Positions 1-11,625 of a stretch of 64,000 nucleotides of DNA are shown piece after piece (position 1 is the first letter of the stretch; each line of letters opens with the position of its first letter). Both the position numbers and the translations under genes were made by a program. The stretch is from Buchananella hordeovulneris (GTDB lineage: Bacteria; Actinomycetota; Actinomycetes; Actinomycetales; Actinomycetaceae). A model generated the notes under the pieces. The model was not told the origin of the DNA. It did no database searches and saw only the letters and a list, made by a program, of their open reading frames with translations. The stretch lies in contig NZ_MQVS01000002.1 of assembly GCF_001907235.1 (NCBI RefSeq), forward strand, positions 124,001-188,000, given 5' to 3'.

Positions 1-175
1 CCGGGGGCTTACCCCGCAACTCGTTGGGGCCGTCGGCGGCGAGGCGCGCCGCGGCCTCGGCCTGCGTTAAGCCCGCCTGGGGGTTAGCCTGCACCGTCTG
101 CAGCAGCTCGTCCTGGGCGGTGGTCGCCGCCTGCAAAGAGCTCAATGCGCTCGAAGTTAACGTCATGGCTCCCAT
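1..175 (-). CDS. P-type cation-transporting ATPase, N-terminal fragment
   Basis: Only the first 58 or so codons lie in the window; the gene runs off the left edge. The visible protein carries the motif GLTQAEAAARLAADGPNEL, which matches the N-terminal cytoplasmic domain of P-type cation ATPases (pumps that move cations across the membrane using ATP). The metal, phosphorylation and transmembrane motifs are outside the window, so the ion cannot be named. Two in-frame ATGs exist, at 175 and 166; neither has a good ribosome binding site. The gene follows the 222-1007 membrane protein in the same direction after 46 bases and may be co-transcribed with it. Confidence 0.75.
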   Translation of the reverse strand, partial: MGAMTLTSSALSSLQAATTAQDELLQTVQANPQAGLTQAEAAARLAADGPNELRGKPP

Positions 176-221
176 TGTTACCGACTTAGGCGACGGATAA
201 CGTAACGACGCCCGCAGGTTT

Positions 222-1007
222 TTACGCCCCTGGCGTGGGGGAGGGGGAAGGAGCGGGAGTGGGGGTGGGGGCGGCCGGGCGATACTGTTGGGCAACTTCG
301 AAGGCCGCAGACAGTAATTCGTGCTGCTGGCCCAGGTGTTCCCGGGCCGCTTTCACCTCGGTTGCCGTCAACGGCACGGGGGCCGTGGCCGCTTGTTGCG
401 CCGGGGCCAACGCGCGTTCCAGGTTCTTTTGCGCCTGAGCGTTGGTTAGTGGGCCGGCAGCGAGCAGTTCCTCGGCGTTGTGGGTTAGGTTCAGCAGCCG
501 CTGCGCCGCCTGCCGGTAATCCCGCTGCAGGGCCTTGAGTTCGAAGTTCACCAACTGCTTATCCAGGGACTCAATCTTGCTGGACAACGTGATGCTGTGT
601 TCCCCGATCTGGGTCACCGTCAGATCCAGGGCCGCTAACTCCCGCCCCCCAGGCACGTAGGTCACCGCCGCTGGCTCCTTTTCTGCCTGCGCCAGGTGCT
701 GGGCGTAGGTGTGGCGCGCGTCGGTGGTCACGGTGGTCAACAGGGCTAGGGCGCGGTCCATGTCATCAACGACCGGGCGGTGGGTGGGCAGGAAACCGCG
801 CGTGTTGCGGGCGCGGCGCAGTGCCTGCTGTGCCTGCGAGCTAAGCTCGTCCGCTTCGGTCAGCGAAGTCAGCAACGCGGTCAGCGACGTACGCCAGGAA
901 CTACGCAGCTCGTCGCGGCGATGGTGCAGCACGGAAATGGTCACGCTAACCGTCATTATGAGGACGCACAGCGCTGCCACGAGCGGACGTAGCACCCGCT
1001 TGTCCAC
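222..1007 (-). CDS. Membrane-anchored coiled-coil protein of unknown function
   Basis: I do not recognise a named family. The 261-residue protein has a short basic N-terminus, one hydrophobic segment at about residues 8-27 (signal anchor or uncleaved signal), then about 200 mostly helical residues rich in Ala, Leu, Gln and Glu that look like a coiled coil, and a Pro/Thr/Ser tail over the last 20 residues. This predicts an extracytoplasmic helical domain tethered to the membrane. It is divergent from uvrA and lies just upstream of, and in line with, the P-type ATPase fragment. An accessory role for that pump is only a guess from position. Confidence 0.7.
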   Translation of the reverse strand: MDKRVLRPLVAALCVLIMTVSVTISVLHHRRDELRSSWRTSLTALLTSLTEADELSSQAQQALRRARNTRGFLPTHRPVVDDMDRALALLTTVTTDARHTYAQHLAQAEKEPAAVTYVPGGRELAALDLTVTQIGEHSITLSSKIESLDKQLVNFELKALQRDYRQAAQRLLNLTHNAEELLAAGPLTNAQAQKNLERALAPAQQAATAPVPLTATEVKAAREHLGQQHELLSAAFEVAQQYRPAAPTPTPAPSPSPTPGA

Positions 1008-1108
1008 TGGCCGGACCTCCTCGCGTTACCAAACGCCCCAACTTTAGCCTTTAGTGGCCTGCGCGCGAACCACCAGTTCGCGGCCGGGAGACTGTTCCGC
1101 GCGGCGTT

Positions 1109-1124
1109 TCGAACAAATGTTTGC
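1109..1124 (+). promoter_or_regulatory. Candidate LexA (SOS) box of uvrA
   Basis: The sequence TCGAACAAATGTTTGC matches the actinobacterial LexA site TCGAAC-N4-GTTCGA in the left arm and in GTT plus G of the right arm. It lies 26 bases before the uvrA start codon and just upstream of its -10 element, where a repressor would block transcription. uvrA is a classical SOS gene, which supports the assignment. Confidence 0.7.
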
Positions 1125-1136
1125 TTGCGCGCGGAT

Positions 1137-1142
1137 TAGACT
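1137..1142 (+). promoter_or_regulatory. -10 element of uvrA, predicted leaderless transcript
   Basis: TAGACT fits the actinobacterial -10 pattern TANNNT and ends 7 bases before the GTG at 1150. No ribosome binding site precedes that GTG. Both facts suggest that the mRNA starts at or next to the start codon. Confidence 0.5.
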
Positions 1143-1149
1143 CGGCCAG

Positions 1150-4008
<2,859 letters not shown>

Positions 4009-6078
4009 GTGGCCGACCCGTCAACCTACCGCCCTGCGCCCGGCACCATCCCGACCAGTCCCGGCGTCTACCGGTTCTTAGACGCGCAACGCCGGGTCAT
4101 TTACGTCGGCAAGGCGAAGAATCTGCGGGCCCGGCTGGCAAACTATTTTCAGGACCTGGCGGGCCTGCCCGCCCGCACCCAGCAGATGGTCACCACCGCC
4201 GCCGCGGTCGAGTGGACGGTGGTGGCCACCGAGGTGGAGGCCCTGACGCTGGAATACGCGTGGATTAAGGAATTCGATCCCCGTTTCAACGTCATGTATA
4301 AGGACGACAAGTCCTATCCCTACCTCGCTGTGACTCTCGAAGAGGACTATCCCCGCGTGCAGGTTATGCGGGGAGCGCGGCGTAGCGGGGTGCGGTACTT
4401 CGGTCCTTACACGCACGCGTGGGCCATCCGCCAAACGGTGGACACCCTGCTGCGGATTTTTCCGATGCGCTCGTGCTCGGCTGGGGTTTTTCGGCGGGCG
4501 TCCGCCGCTGGCCGCCCCTGTCTGTTGGGTTACCTAGACAAGTGTGCCGCTCCCTGCGTGGGACGCATCAGCCAGAGTGCCCACCGTCAGCTTGCCGAGG
4601 ATCTGTGCGACTTCATGGCGGGGCGCACCGGACGGGTGATAGCTGAGCTGCGCTCGCAAATGCAGGCGGCCGCAGCGGCCCTGGATTATGAACAGGCGGC
4701 CCGGCTGCGCGACAACCTGGCGGCCATCGACCGGGTGTTGGAGGCCAACGCCGTCGTGCTGCCGGACGCGACCGATGCCGACGTTTTTGCGTTGGCCCGC
4801 GACGAGCTGGAGGCCGCCGTACAGGTGTTCCACGTGCGGGGCGGCCGCATCCGGGGACAGCGCGGCTGGGTGGTGGAACTGGTGGAGGAGCTGGAGGATG
4901 CCGAGCTGATCGCCAAGTTGCTGACCCAGGTCTACGGGGCGGCCGCCGACTACGCGGCAGCCGCCAGTCCAACCCCCACGGACCAGGACATGTCCGCGAC
5001 CGGGCGGGCCCGCCGCGGCCGGGCCGGGAAGCAAGGGGCCGCCAGCGTCGACGACGTCGACCACAGCGCGGCGGGGGCAATTCCGCGCGAGGTGCTGGTT
5101 CCTTGCCTGCCAACAGACCACGAACAGGTCACCGCGTGGCTGCGCCAGTTGCGCGGTGGGCAGGTGGCGGTGCGGGTGCCGCAGCGGGGGGACAAAAAAG
5201 AGTTGGCAGCCCGGGTGCACGCCAATGCGGAGCAAGCTTTGACGTTGCACCGCGCCAAACGCGCCGGGGATTTAACGGTGCGGGCACAGGCCTTATCCGA
5301 TCTCGCAGATTTTCTGGACCTGACGCAGGCCCCGCTGCGGATCGAGTGTTTCGATGTTTCGCACACGCAGGGCACGCACCAGGTGGCCTCAATGGTGGTG
5401 TTCGAGGATGGTGTGCCCAAGAAATCCGCCTATCGTTCCTTCGTAATCCGCGGCCAGGACGGGGCGGGGGCCCGCGATGACACGGCGGCCATGGGGGAGG
5501 TGCTGCGGCGGCGCTTACGGCGCTTGCAGGCGGAGGAGCGGGGAGAAACGGGGGAGGACGACGACGGTGTGGCCCTGGTGTCCGGTCCGCTCGATCCAAA
5601 CACCGGGCAACCGCGGCGTTTCGCCTACCGGCCGGACCTGCTGGTGGTGGACGGGGGGCTGCCGCAGGTCAATGCGGCTCAGCGAGTGCTCGACGAGCTG
5701 GGAATTAGCGACCTGCAAGTGGTGGGGTTAGCCAAACGTTTGGAGGAGGTGTGGGTGCCGGGGGAGGATTTCCCGCTGGTGCTGCCGCGCACGAGCCCAG
5801 CTCTCCACCTGCTGCAAGCGGTGCGGGACGAGTCGCACCGCTTCGCTATCCAGGCACACCGAAAGAAACGGTCGCGGGCGATGACCCGCTCTCGCCTGGA
5901 CGAGATCAGCGGCCTGGGGCCCGCCCGGCAGGCGGCCCTGCTGAAAAAGTTCGGCTCTTTGGCGGGCATTAGGGCCGCCAGTGCACAGGAACTAGCGCAG
6001 GTGCCGGGGATTGGTCCGGCGCTCGCTGCCACGATTCGTGCCGCGTTGCAGGAAGCGGTCGAAGGACCGAGAAATTGA
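4009..6078 (+). CDS. uvrC: UvrABC excision nuclease subunit C
   Basis: Makes the two incisions on either side of a lesion in nucleotide excision repair. The 689-residue protein shows an N-terminal GIY-YIG nuclease domain (PGVYRF ... [15 protein letters not shown], residues 14-45), a UVR motif for UvrB contact (about residues 208-243), the UvrC RNase H-like nuclease domain, and tandem helix-hairpin-helix motifs at the C-terminus ([17 protein letters not shown] and [10 protein letters not shown]). A low-complexity Ala/Thr/Arg insert at about residues 318-350 and an acidic insert near residue 510 make it a little longer than usual. The GTG start directly abuts the uvrA stop. Confidence 0.96.
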   Translation: MADPSTYRPAPGTIPTSPGVYRFLDAQRRVIYVGKAKNLRARLANYFQDLAGLPARTQQMVTTAAAVEWTVVATEVEALTLEYAWIKEFDPRFNVMYKDDKSYPYLAVTLEEDYPRVQVMRGARRSGVRYFGPYTHAWAIRQTVDTLLRIFPMRSCSAGVFRRASAAGRPCLLGYLDKCAAPCVGRISQSAHRQLAEDLCDFMAGRTGRVIAELRSQMQAAAAALDYEQAARLRDNLAAIDRVLEANAVVLPDATDADVFALARDELEAAVQVFHVRGGRIRGQRGWVVELVEELEDAELIAKLLTQVYGAAADYAAAASPTPTDQDMSATGRARRGRAGKQGAASVDDVDHSAAGAIPREVLVPCLPTDHEQVTAWLRQLRGGQVAVRVPQRGDKKELAARVHANAEQALTLHRAKRAGDLTVRAQALSDLADFLDLTQAPLRIECFDVSHTQGTHQVASMVVFEDGVPKKSAYRSFVIRGQDGAGARDDTAAMGEVLRRRLRRLQAEERGETGEDDDGVALVSGPLDPNTGQPRRFAYRPDLLVVDGGLPQVNAAQRVLDELGISDLQVVGLAKRLEEVWVPGEDFPLVLPRTSPALHLLQAVRDESHRFAIQAHRKKRSRAMTRSRLDEISGLGPARQAALLKKFGSLAGIRAASAQELAQVPGIGPALAATIRAALQEAVEGPRN

Positions 6079-6118
6079 GCGACTGTGAGGAAAGTAATTA
6101 CCTAATTATTTAAGTCGC
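6079..6118. repeat. AT-rich inverted repeat after uvrC
   Basis: Immediately after the uvrC stop, GCGACT (6079-6084) and AGTCGC (6113-6118) flank an inner near-perfect stem, AAGTAATTA and TAATTATTT, separated by CC. The AT content is striking in this genome. It may be a terminator-like hairpin or a protein-binding site. It has no T-run. Confidence 0.4.
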
Positions 6119-6165
6119 AAATGACACGTTTTAGCGAGGAAGACCGCCAATAGGCTCCTGGCATC

Positions 6166-6468
6166 GTGGCCGCCGAGGCTGACAGCCTGCTGGTGGATTT
6201 TTCCTTAACCACCCCGCAGACGGCCGCCCCACAGCTGGCGGAGGTGATTGGCAGGCAGCGGAGCCGCGACCGGGCCGTCTTGGGGGTCTTCCGGGTCTGC
6301 TACCGCGGCACTGGGTGCCTGAACCAATACCGGGAAATTTGGCTCCCGCCGGGCTGGCAGGTGCAGGAGTTTCACCGCCCCGCTGGTGCGCGCCTACAAC
6401 GGTGGAATCGTCGTGACCCTCTGCGCGCGCGGGCGGGCGTGACTGGAACGCTAGGGATGTCTACATAG
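6166..6468 (+). CDS. Possible small gene, perhaps frameshifted
   Basis: A GTG-started frame of 100 codons with a TAGGCT -10-like element at 6151-6156 and no ribosome binding site, as in other leaderless genes here. About 67 residues look protein-like and include two Cys (CYRGTGC). The remainder becomes Arg-rich and unnatural. A shift to the +1 frame near 6374 gives a more plausible end (TAPLVRAYNGGIVVTLCARG) with a stop at 6440-6442, so this may be a decayed or frameshifted gene. No family is recognised, and it may not be a gene at all. The rest of 6469-6784 holds only the 6526-6556 hairpin and the leader of the next gene. Confidence 0.25.
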   Translation: MAAEADSLLVDFSLTTPQTAAPQLAEVIGRQRSRDRAVLGVFRVCYRGTGCLNQYREIWLPPGWQVQEFHRPAGARLQRWNRRDPLRARAGVTGTLGMST

Positions 6469-6525
6469 TTGGTGTACCGGGCGCCCTGCCTGACAAGCAG
6501 GTCTCTGTGCACGTGCGCTGAGGCG

Positions 6526-6556
6526 GGTGGGGCCCGGACCTGGTCCGGGCCCCACC
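6526..6556. terminator. Perfect 15-bp GC-rich hairpin
   Basis: GGTGGGGCCCGGACC (6526-6540) is repeated as its exact reverse complement at 6542-6556 with a single base between the arms. There is no U-tract. It may terminate transcription entering from uvrC, or be a palindromic binding site upstream of the protease gene. Confidence 0.45.
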
Positions 6557-6784
6557 AGATTCTTGCCGTGGCTCCCTCCTGTGATTTTTCTTTTCGGCCA
6601 CTCCAAATTTGTGTCGCTTCGTGTCGTTTCGGGTTACTGGCGGCGCAAGCGGGGCGCTGGCGCGCGCTCTGGTGGTGTTTTTGGGCGGAAAGGGCGCAAA
6701 AAGGGCAAGAAAGTCCCCTATCGTTTGCGGTGCGGACCGGCGGGGTGCCGACGGATCCGCGGAGCATCCCTTGAAAGGAACACG

Positions 6785-9508
6785 ATGAAACGCAGACACG
6801 TCACGTTGGCAGTGGCGGTCACCCTGGCCGGTAGTGCGGTATTAGTGCCGAGCGTCGGGTATGCGGCCCCGGCGGGGGCACCGCTAGCAGTGACAGACAC
6901 CGAGCTGTTGGAGCCAGCCGATGACGCACCGGTAGCCGACTTAGACCTGGAATATGCCCCGAATTACTCCACACTCATCGGCACTGGACCCGAGGTCGAA
7001 GAGATTAACGCCGGGCTCCTCGAGCTGTTGGATCCAACCGCGGCGGCCACAGTGAGCCCGCAGGAGGATGTCAGCCCGTCCCCCACGGACAGCGCCTCAC
7101 CCTCCCTGCCGGAGCCGCCCACGGAGGCCGAAAGTCCGCTGCCCGCTCCCGCGGACGAGCCGACGCCCGAGACCGAACCTCCGGCCGCACCGAACCAGAG
7201 CGTCGAGCCGACGCCCACCCCGGCACCAACTGCCCCCGAGGCACAGGAGGACAGCGGCATCCCGGTGGAACCGAGCGCCGCACCGGAAGCGACCGAGCTG
7301 CCTGCCACCGCGGACGGGGAAGCTGCGCTAGAGGAAGAGCAGGCACCTGCCGCGGACCTGCCGAGCCCACTCCCGACCCCCAGCACCGAGCCGCCGGTCT
7401 CGGAACCGACCCCGGGGGAGCCACCCGCCGCCCCGGCACTGCCGTCGGACACCGACGTGCCCACTCCGGCGCCTGCCGCGCCGGCGGAACCGACTGCGCC
7501 GCCGGCGGACGAGACCTTGCCCCCGCGCGCGGAGCCTACCGAGGACAGCGACGAGCTGCCGCTGCCACCGCCGCCGAGCGCAGAGCCCCTCATTCTGCAG
7601 CCCGCCCCGAATGACTTCCGCCACCAGGGGGCCGCTTTCATCGCCATCGGAAACGACAGAATGTGCACCGGCGTGCTGATTCGCTCGAACTGGGTGCTCA
7701 CGGCCCGCCACTGTCTCACCAACCGGCAGGACGCAGTCGGTGCCGCCACCTCGTTCCCGAACCGGGACCTGGCGGTCGTCTTCGAGCAGCGGATCTCCAG
7801 AAATAGCAAACCCATCGGCGTGAAGCGGCAAATCCTGGACACCTATTCCGACCTGGCGCTGCTGGAACTGTCCCGGCCCGCAATCGGCGTGCCGATCTAT
7901 TCAATCGCGGCGCGTAATCCGGCGCGCACCGACAACGTGACGCAGGTTGGCTACGGCTGGGATCGCCGCAGTGACACCACCGCCGTGCGCCGCTCGGCCA
8001 GCAAACGCATCACTGGGCAAAGCACCCTGCCCATCTTGTGCGGCCAGCGACTGACCACTATGGGGGGCAGCACCTGGGCAGTGCCCGGAGACTCCGGTGG
8101 GCCGGTCTTCAACAGTGCTGGCGAAGTAGTAGGCATTGTGTCGGCGGTCTCTAACATTGCAGCGACCGATGGCCGCAATTACCTGACGCTCAGTCGGGAC
8201 GGTGCGGGCGAGGAATACTTGGTGCCGCGCGAAGTCGTTGCCTCCTTTGTGAATCGGCACCTAGGTTCCCGGCTCCCGGGCGGGGTAACCAACACCTACT
8301 GCCCGACGGCTGCCAACCAGCCGCAGGCTTACTTCCAGGTGTTCACCCACTCCACCGACGCCGCTTTCTCGCGGCTGGCCTACCTCAGCGGCAAAAACAT
8401 TTACGCGCCCGGCTGGCAGCGTTCTTCCCTGCGCCAACCCCTCTTCTCGTCCTCGCGGATGTGCCGCGCCAATGGGTGCGCCACCGTGCAGACGGCTGTG
8501 GTCTTCCCCAGCGGGTGGCGGCAGGTCGATTTCCACCAGACCTACATGAACCACACCTTCCGCCACGTGCCGCAGTACCCGACGGCCGTGGGCGCGGGCG
8601 ATAGTGCCCGGCCGTGGCCAGGCACCCCGATTAACAAGCCGGCGATCGCTCGCTACGCCGGCCGCGACCGGGTGCGGACCGCCGCCGACGTCTACACCCG
8701 GGCGGGCTTCACCGGCGACACCGCCGTCTTGGTCTCCGGGAGCAATTTTGCTGATTCCACGGTGGCCGGTCCGCTGGCGGCCGCTTACCGCAACGGCTTG
8801 TTGGTGACGGTTTCTCGCGATCAGTTGGAGCCCACCGTGCTGGCGGCGTTGCAGCAACGGCGGACGCGGGCGGTGGTGATCGTGGGTGGCTACGGTTCCG
8901 TCTCGCGGGCCAAGGAGAACCAACTGCGGGCCAAGGGCTACCGGGTCACGCGCGTGGCCGGTAAGTCGCGGGTCCAGACCGCCCAACAGGTCGCTTCGCA
9001 GCTGAAGAGCCGGGGTTGGAACCGGGTGGTGCTCTACGCCGACGGCACCAGTTTCCCCGACACGTTGGCGGCCGGGGCGGCCGCGGCCGCCAACGGGGGC
9101 TTTGTCCTGCTGACCTCTGGCCCGCGTGTGGATCGGGCCACCCTAAATATGGGGCAGGGGGTGTCCGGTCAGTACGCCATCGGCGGCAAGGCGGCCGCGG
9201 CGGTGAGCTCGCACACCAGCGCCAAGGTCATCGTCGGCGGTAACCGTTACGAGACCTCGGTCTTGGTGGCCCAGGCCCTGGGGGGCCGGGGCGGGGTAGT
9301 GGCTGCTTCTGGCGCTAACTTCCCCGACGCCCTGACCGCCGGGGCCTTGGCGCCTCACCTGCGCTCGTCGCTGATCCTGGTGCCCCCGCAGGGACAGCGG
9401 CAGGATCTCCGGTTCGGTGGCCTGCGTAATTTCGATCCCGCACGTGTGTGGGTGGTCGGGGGGCAAGGCGCTCTGTCCGATCAGCAGCTGCGACGGCACC
9501 TGCGCTAA
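6785..9508 (+). CDS. Secreted trypsin-like serine protease with cell-wall-binding repeats
   Basis: A 907-residue exported protein. It begins with a Sec signal peptide (MKRRHVTLAVAVTLAGSAV, cleavage near VGYAAPA). A Pro/Glu/Ala/Thr/Ser-rich linker covers about residues 85-265. An S1 (chymotrypsin-fold) protease domain follows with a recognisable triad: His309 in LTARHCLT, Asp356 in YSDLALLEL and Ser437 in GDSGGPVF. Three C-terminal repeats at about residues 615-907, with IVGG/VSGSNF/FPDTLAAGA-type motifs, match the cell-wall-binding repeat 2 family, which anchors proteins to surface polymers. The frame is open upstream, but ATG 6785 with AAGGAA in front gives the signal peptide. The substrate is unknown. 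The gene stands alone, with a terminator behind it. Confidence 0.9.
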   Translation: MKRRHVTLAVAVTLAGSAVLVPSVGYAAPAGAPLAVTDTELLEPADDAPVADLDLEYAPNYSTLIGTGPEVEEINAGLLELLDPTAAATVSPQEDVSPSPTDSASPSLPEPPTEAESPLPAPADEPTPETEPPAAPNQSVEPTPTPAPTAPEAQEDSGIPVEPSAAPEATELPATADGEAALEEEQAPAADLPSPLPTPSTEPPVSEPTPGEPPAAPALPSDTDVPTPAPAAPAEPTAPPADETLPPRAEPTEDSDELPLPPPPSAEPLILQPAPNDFRHQGAAFIAIGNDRMCTGVLIRSNWVLTARHCLTNRQDAVGAATSFPNRDLAVVFEQRISRNSKPIGVKRQILDTYSDLALLELSRPAIGVPIYSIAARNPARTDNVTQVGYGWDRRSDTTAVRRSASKRITGQSTLPILCGQRLTTMGGSTWAVPGDSGGPVFNSAGEVVGIVSAVSNIAATDGRNYLTLSRDGAGEEYLVPREVVASFVNRHLGSRLPGGVTNTYCPTAANQPQAYFQVFTHSTDAAFSRLAYLSGKNIYAPGWQRSSLRQPLFSSSRMCRANGCATVQTAVVFPSGWRQVDFHQTYMNHTFRHVPQYPTAVGAGDSARPWPGTPINKPAIARYAGRDRVRTAADVYTRAGFTGDTAVLVSGSNFADSTVAGPLAAAYRNGLLVTVSRDQLEPTVLAALQQRRTRAVVIVGGYGSVSRAKENQLRAKGYRVTRVAGKSRVQTAQQVASQLKSRGWNRVVLYADGTSFPDTLAAGAAAAANGGFVLLTSGPRVDRATLNMGQGVSGQYAIGGKAAAAVSSHTSAKVIVGGNRYETSVLVAQALGGRGGVVAASGANFPDALTAGALAPHLRSSLILVPPQGQRQDLRFGGLRNFDPARVWVVGGQGALSDQQLRRHLR

Positions 9509-9531
9509 GTAGCCCTGCTGGATAGCTGTTT

Positions 9532-9563
9532 GGGTGGGCCGAAGGTTCTCTTTCGGCCCACCC
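9532..9563 (+). terminator. Terminator hairpin after the protease gene
   Basis: GGGTGGGCCGAA (9532-9543) pairs perfectly with TTCGGCCCACCC (9552-9563) around an 8-base loop, 23 bases after the stop codon. There is no strong T-run, as is common in high-GC genomes. Confidence 0.65.
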
Positions 9564-9641
9564 GGCTCGCTGCCCGGAAACTGGTCCGAACGGTGGGGTG
9601 GCGGGCCAGCCGGGGGCGGCTAGTCGTGGCAAACTAGCGCC

Positions 9642-10592
9642 ATGAGTGCGCAGACGCAACGTGACCCCGAAGACCCACAGACCGTGCCAGAAGGCATTCC
9701 GCAGCTCGACGCCAACGCGGTGCTGGAACCAACTCCGCGGCCCGAGTTGTTGATCATCACTGGCATGTCGGGGGCGGGCCGCTCCCGCACGTCGATGGCC
9801 CTACAGGATCTCGATTGGTACGTGGTCGATAACTTGCCACCCCGCATGATTACCGCGATGAGCGGCATGATGACGGCGGCGGCTGGTGGGGTCCATCGCC
9901 TGGCGGTGGTAGTTGATGTGCGGAGCCGGGAGTTTTTCGCCGACTTCATTTCGGTGCTTGACGAGTTACGGGATAAGGGCGTGGCATTTCGCATCCTGTT
10001 CCTGGACGCCGCTGACGACGAACTAGTGCGGCGCTACGAGTACAACCGCCGTCCGCACCCGCTGCAGGGCTCAGGCCGCATGCTCGACGCCATCCGGGCC
10101 GAGCGGGAATTGCTAGCGCCCCTGCGGGCCCGGGCCGACGTCGTCATCTCCACCACCAACCTCAACGTGCATGATCTGGCACGCAAGGTTCGGGAGGTGG
10201 TTGCCGCCGAGGACGTTCCCTTGCGCATCGCCCTGGTGTCTTTCGGCTTCAAGTACGGCATCCCGCTCGACGCCGACCACGTGGTTGATATGCGTTTCCT
10301 AGCCAATCCCTACTGGGTCACCGAGCTGCGTCACCTGACCGGGAAAGACGCACCGGTGCGCGATTACGTGCTTGACTTGCCCACCGCCAAGGATTTTGCC
10401 AGCAAGTATGTTGCCGCCCTTGAGTTGGTGCTGGCGGGTTACCAGTCCGAGCTCAAGCCGTATGCCACGGTGGCGGTCGGTTGCACGGGAGGCAAGCACC
10501 GCTCAGTGGCCATGGCGGAGCACCTCGGCGATTTGCTGCGGCAGGCCGGGTACGCCTGTGAAGTCTCCCACCGGGATCTCGGGCGCGAGTAG
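9642..10592 (+). CDS. rapZ: RNase adapter protein RapZ
   Basis: P-loop nucleotide-binding protein of the RapZ/YvcJ family. In enterobacteria it controls the sRNA that sets GlcN6P synthase; in actinobacteria the role is less clear. The 316-residue protein has a family-typical Walker A (GMSGAGRS, about residue 40), the motif YVVDNLPP after it, LFLDAADDELVRRYEYNRRPHPL in the middle, and the conserved C-terminal signature VAVGCTGGKHRSVAMAEHL. A 34-residue Pro/Glu-rich N-terminal extension precedes the fold. It sits in the conserved actinobacterial order rapZ-yvcK-whiA, three bases before yvcK. Confidence 0.95.
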   Translation: MSAQTQRDPEDPQTVPEGIPQLDANAVLEPTPRPELLIITGMSGAGRSRTSMALQDLDWYVVDNLPPRMITAMSGMMTAAAGGVHRLAVVVDVRSREFFADFISVLDELRDKGVAFRILFLDAADDELVRRYEYNRRPHPLQGSGRMLDAIRAERELLAPLRARADVVISTTNLNVHDLARKVREVVAAEDVPLRIALVSFGFKYGIPLDADHVVDMRFLANPYWVTELRHLTGKDAPVRDYVLDLPTAKDFASKYVAALELVLAGYQSELKPYATVAVGCTGGKHRSVAMAEHLGDLLRQAGYACEVSHRDLGRE

Positions 10593-10595
10593 CCC

Positions 10596-11549
10596 ATGTT
10601 GACTGGGCAGGCCGGACCGCGCATCGTGGCGCTGGGAGGGGGGCACGGGCTGTACGCCGCGCTGCGGGCGGCCTGCCACCTCACCACCAACTTAACCGCT
10701 GTGGTGACGGTCGCCGATGATGGGGGCTCCTCCGGCAGGTTGCGCGACGAGTTTGGCGCCCTGCCGCCGGGGGACCTGCGGATGGCGTTGGCCGCGCTGT
10801 GCGGGGATCTCCACCGGCAGCAACTGTGGGCCCAGGTGCTGCAGCATCGCTTCCACTCGACCGGGCCGCTCGACAATCATGCGCTCGGCAATCTGCTCAT
10901 CATGGGCTTGTGGCAACAGCTAGGGGACCCAATTGACGGCCTGGACTACATCGGGCGGCTAGTGGGGGCCAAAGGGAGGGTGTTGCCGATGGCCAGCGAG
11001 CCGCTCGAGATCGAGGCCACCGCGCTGGTCGACGGCCAGGAGGTGGTGGTGCGTGGGCAGTCACGGGTCGCCGTTACCCCAGCAGTGCAAAGTGTGTGCC
11101 TGCTGCCTGCCGATCCGCACGTGGACGAGCGCGTCATAGCGGCTGTACGGGAGGCCGATTGGATAATTTTGGGCCCCGGTTCCTGGTTCACTTCCGTCTT
11201 GCCGCACCTGCTGGTGCCGGCCCTGCGCCGAGCGCTGGTGGCCACGCGCGCCCGCCGCATTCTCACCCTCAACCTGGTGCCACAGCGGGGCGAAACTGAG
11301 GGTATGAGCGCCGCCGACCACGTCGAGGTGCTGCTGCGGCATGCGCCCGACTTTCGTCTCGATGTGATCGTGGCAGACCCCAGCCAGGTCGACGACATCG
11401 CGGCCCTCGATCGGGCCGCTAGCGCCAGTGGGGCCCGTGTTACCCTCCGGCAGGTACATCGTGCCGATGATCACGCTGTCCACGACGAGTTGCGACTAGC
11501 GGCGGCTTTTCGGGACGCTTGTGACGGTTTGGTGGGGGACATCGACTAA
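10596..11549 (+). CDS. yvcK: Gluconeogenesis factor YvcK (CofD-like, UDP-GlcNAc-binding)
   Basis: Member of the YvcK/CofD family. YvcK binds UDP-sugars and links carbon metabolism to cell-wall synthesis and cell shape in other bacteria. The 317-residue protein has the N-terminal GGGHGLYAALRA loop, VTVADDGGSSGRLR, DLRMALAAL and the HALGNLL motif, all typical of the family, and the IILGPGSWFTSVLPHLLVP segment in the second half. The ATG at 10596 follows the rapZ stop after 3 bases, which suggests translational coupling. whiA follows 76 bases later with its own ribosome binding site. Confidence 0.94.
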   Translation: MLTGQAGPRIVALGGGHGLYAALRAACHLTTNLTAVVTVADDGGSSGRLRDEFGALPPGDLRMALAALCGDLHRQQLWAQVLQHRFHSTGPLDNHALGNLLIMGLWQQLGDPIDGLDYIGRLVGAKGRVLPMASEPLEIEATALVDGQEVVVRGQSRVAVTPAVQSVCLLPADPHVDERVIAAVREADWIILGPGSWFTSVLPHLLVPALRRALVATRARRILTLNLVPQRGETEGMSAADHVEVLLRHAPDFRLDVIVADPSQVDDIAALDRAASASGARVTLRQVHRADDHAVHDELRLAAAFRDACDGLVGDID

Positions 11550-11625
11550 CGCTAGTGGCCCGGTTTAGTGCGTATCCTGCGGACTTCGGCCATTATTGCC
11601 GCTGGAAGCTAAGGGAGGTAGCTGT

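Noticed and set aside
7068-7842. Long Pro- and Ser-rich frames on both strands in the protease linker region
   Set aside because: They mirror the low-complexity linker codons in other frames and show no start signal or domain.
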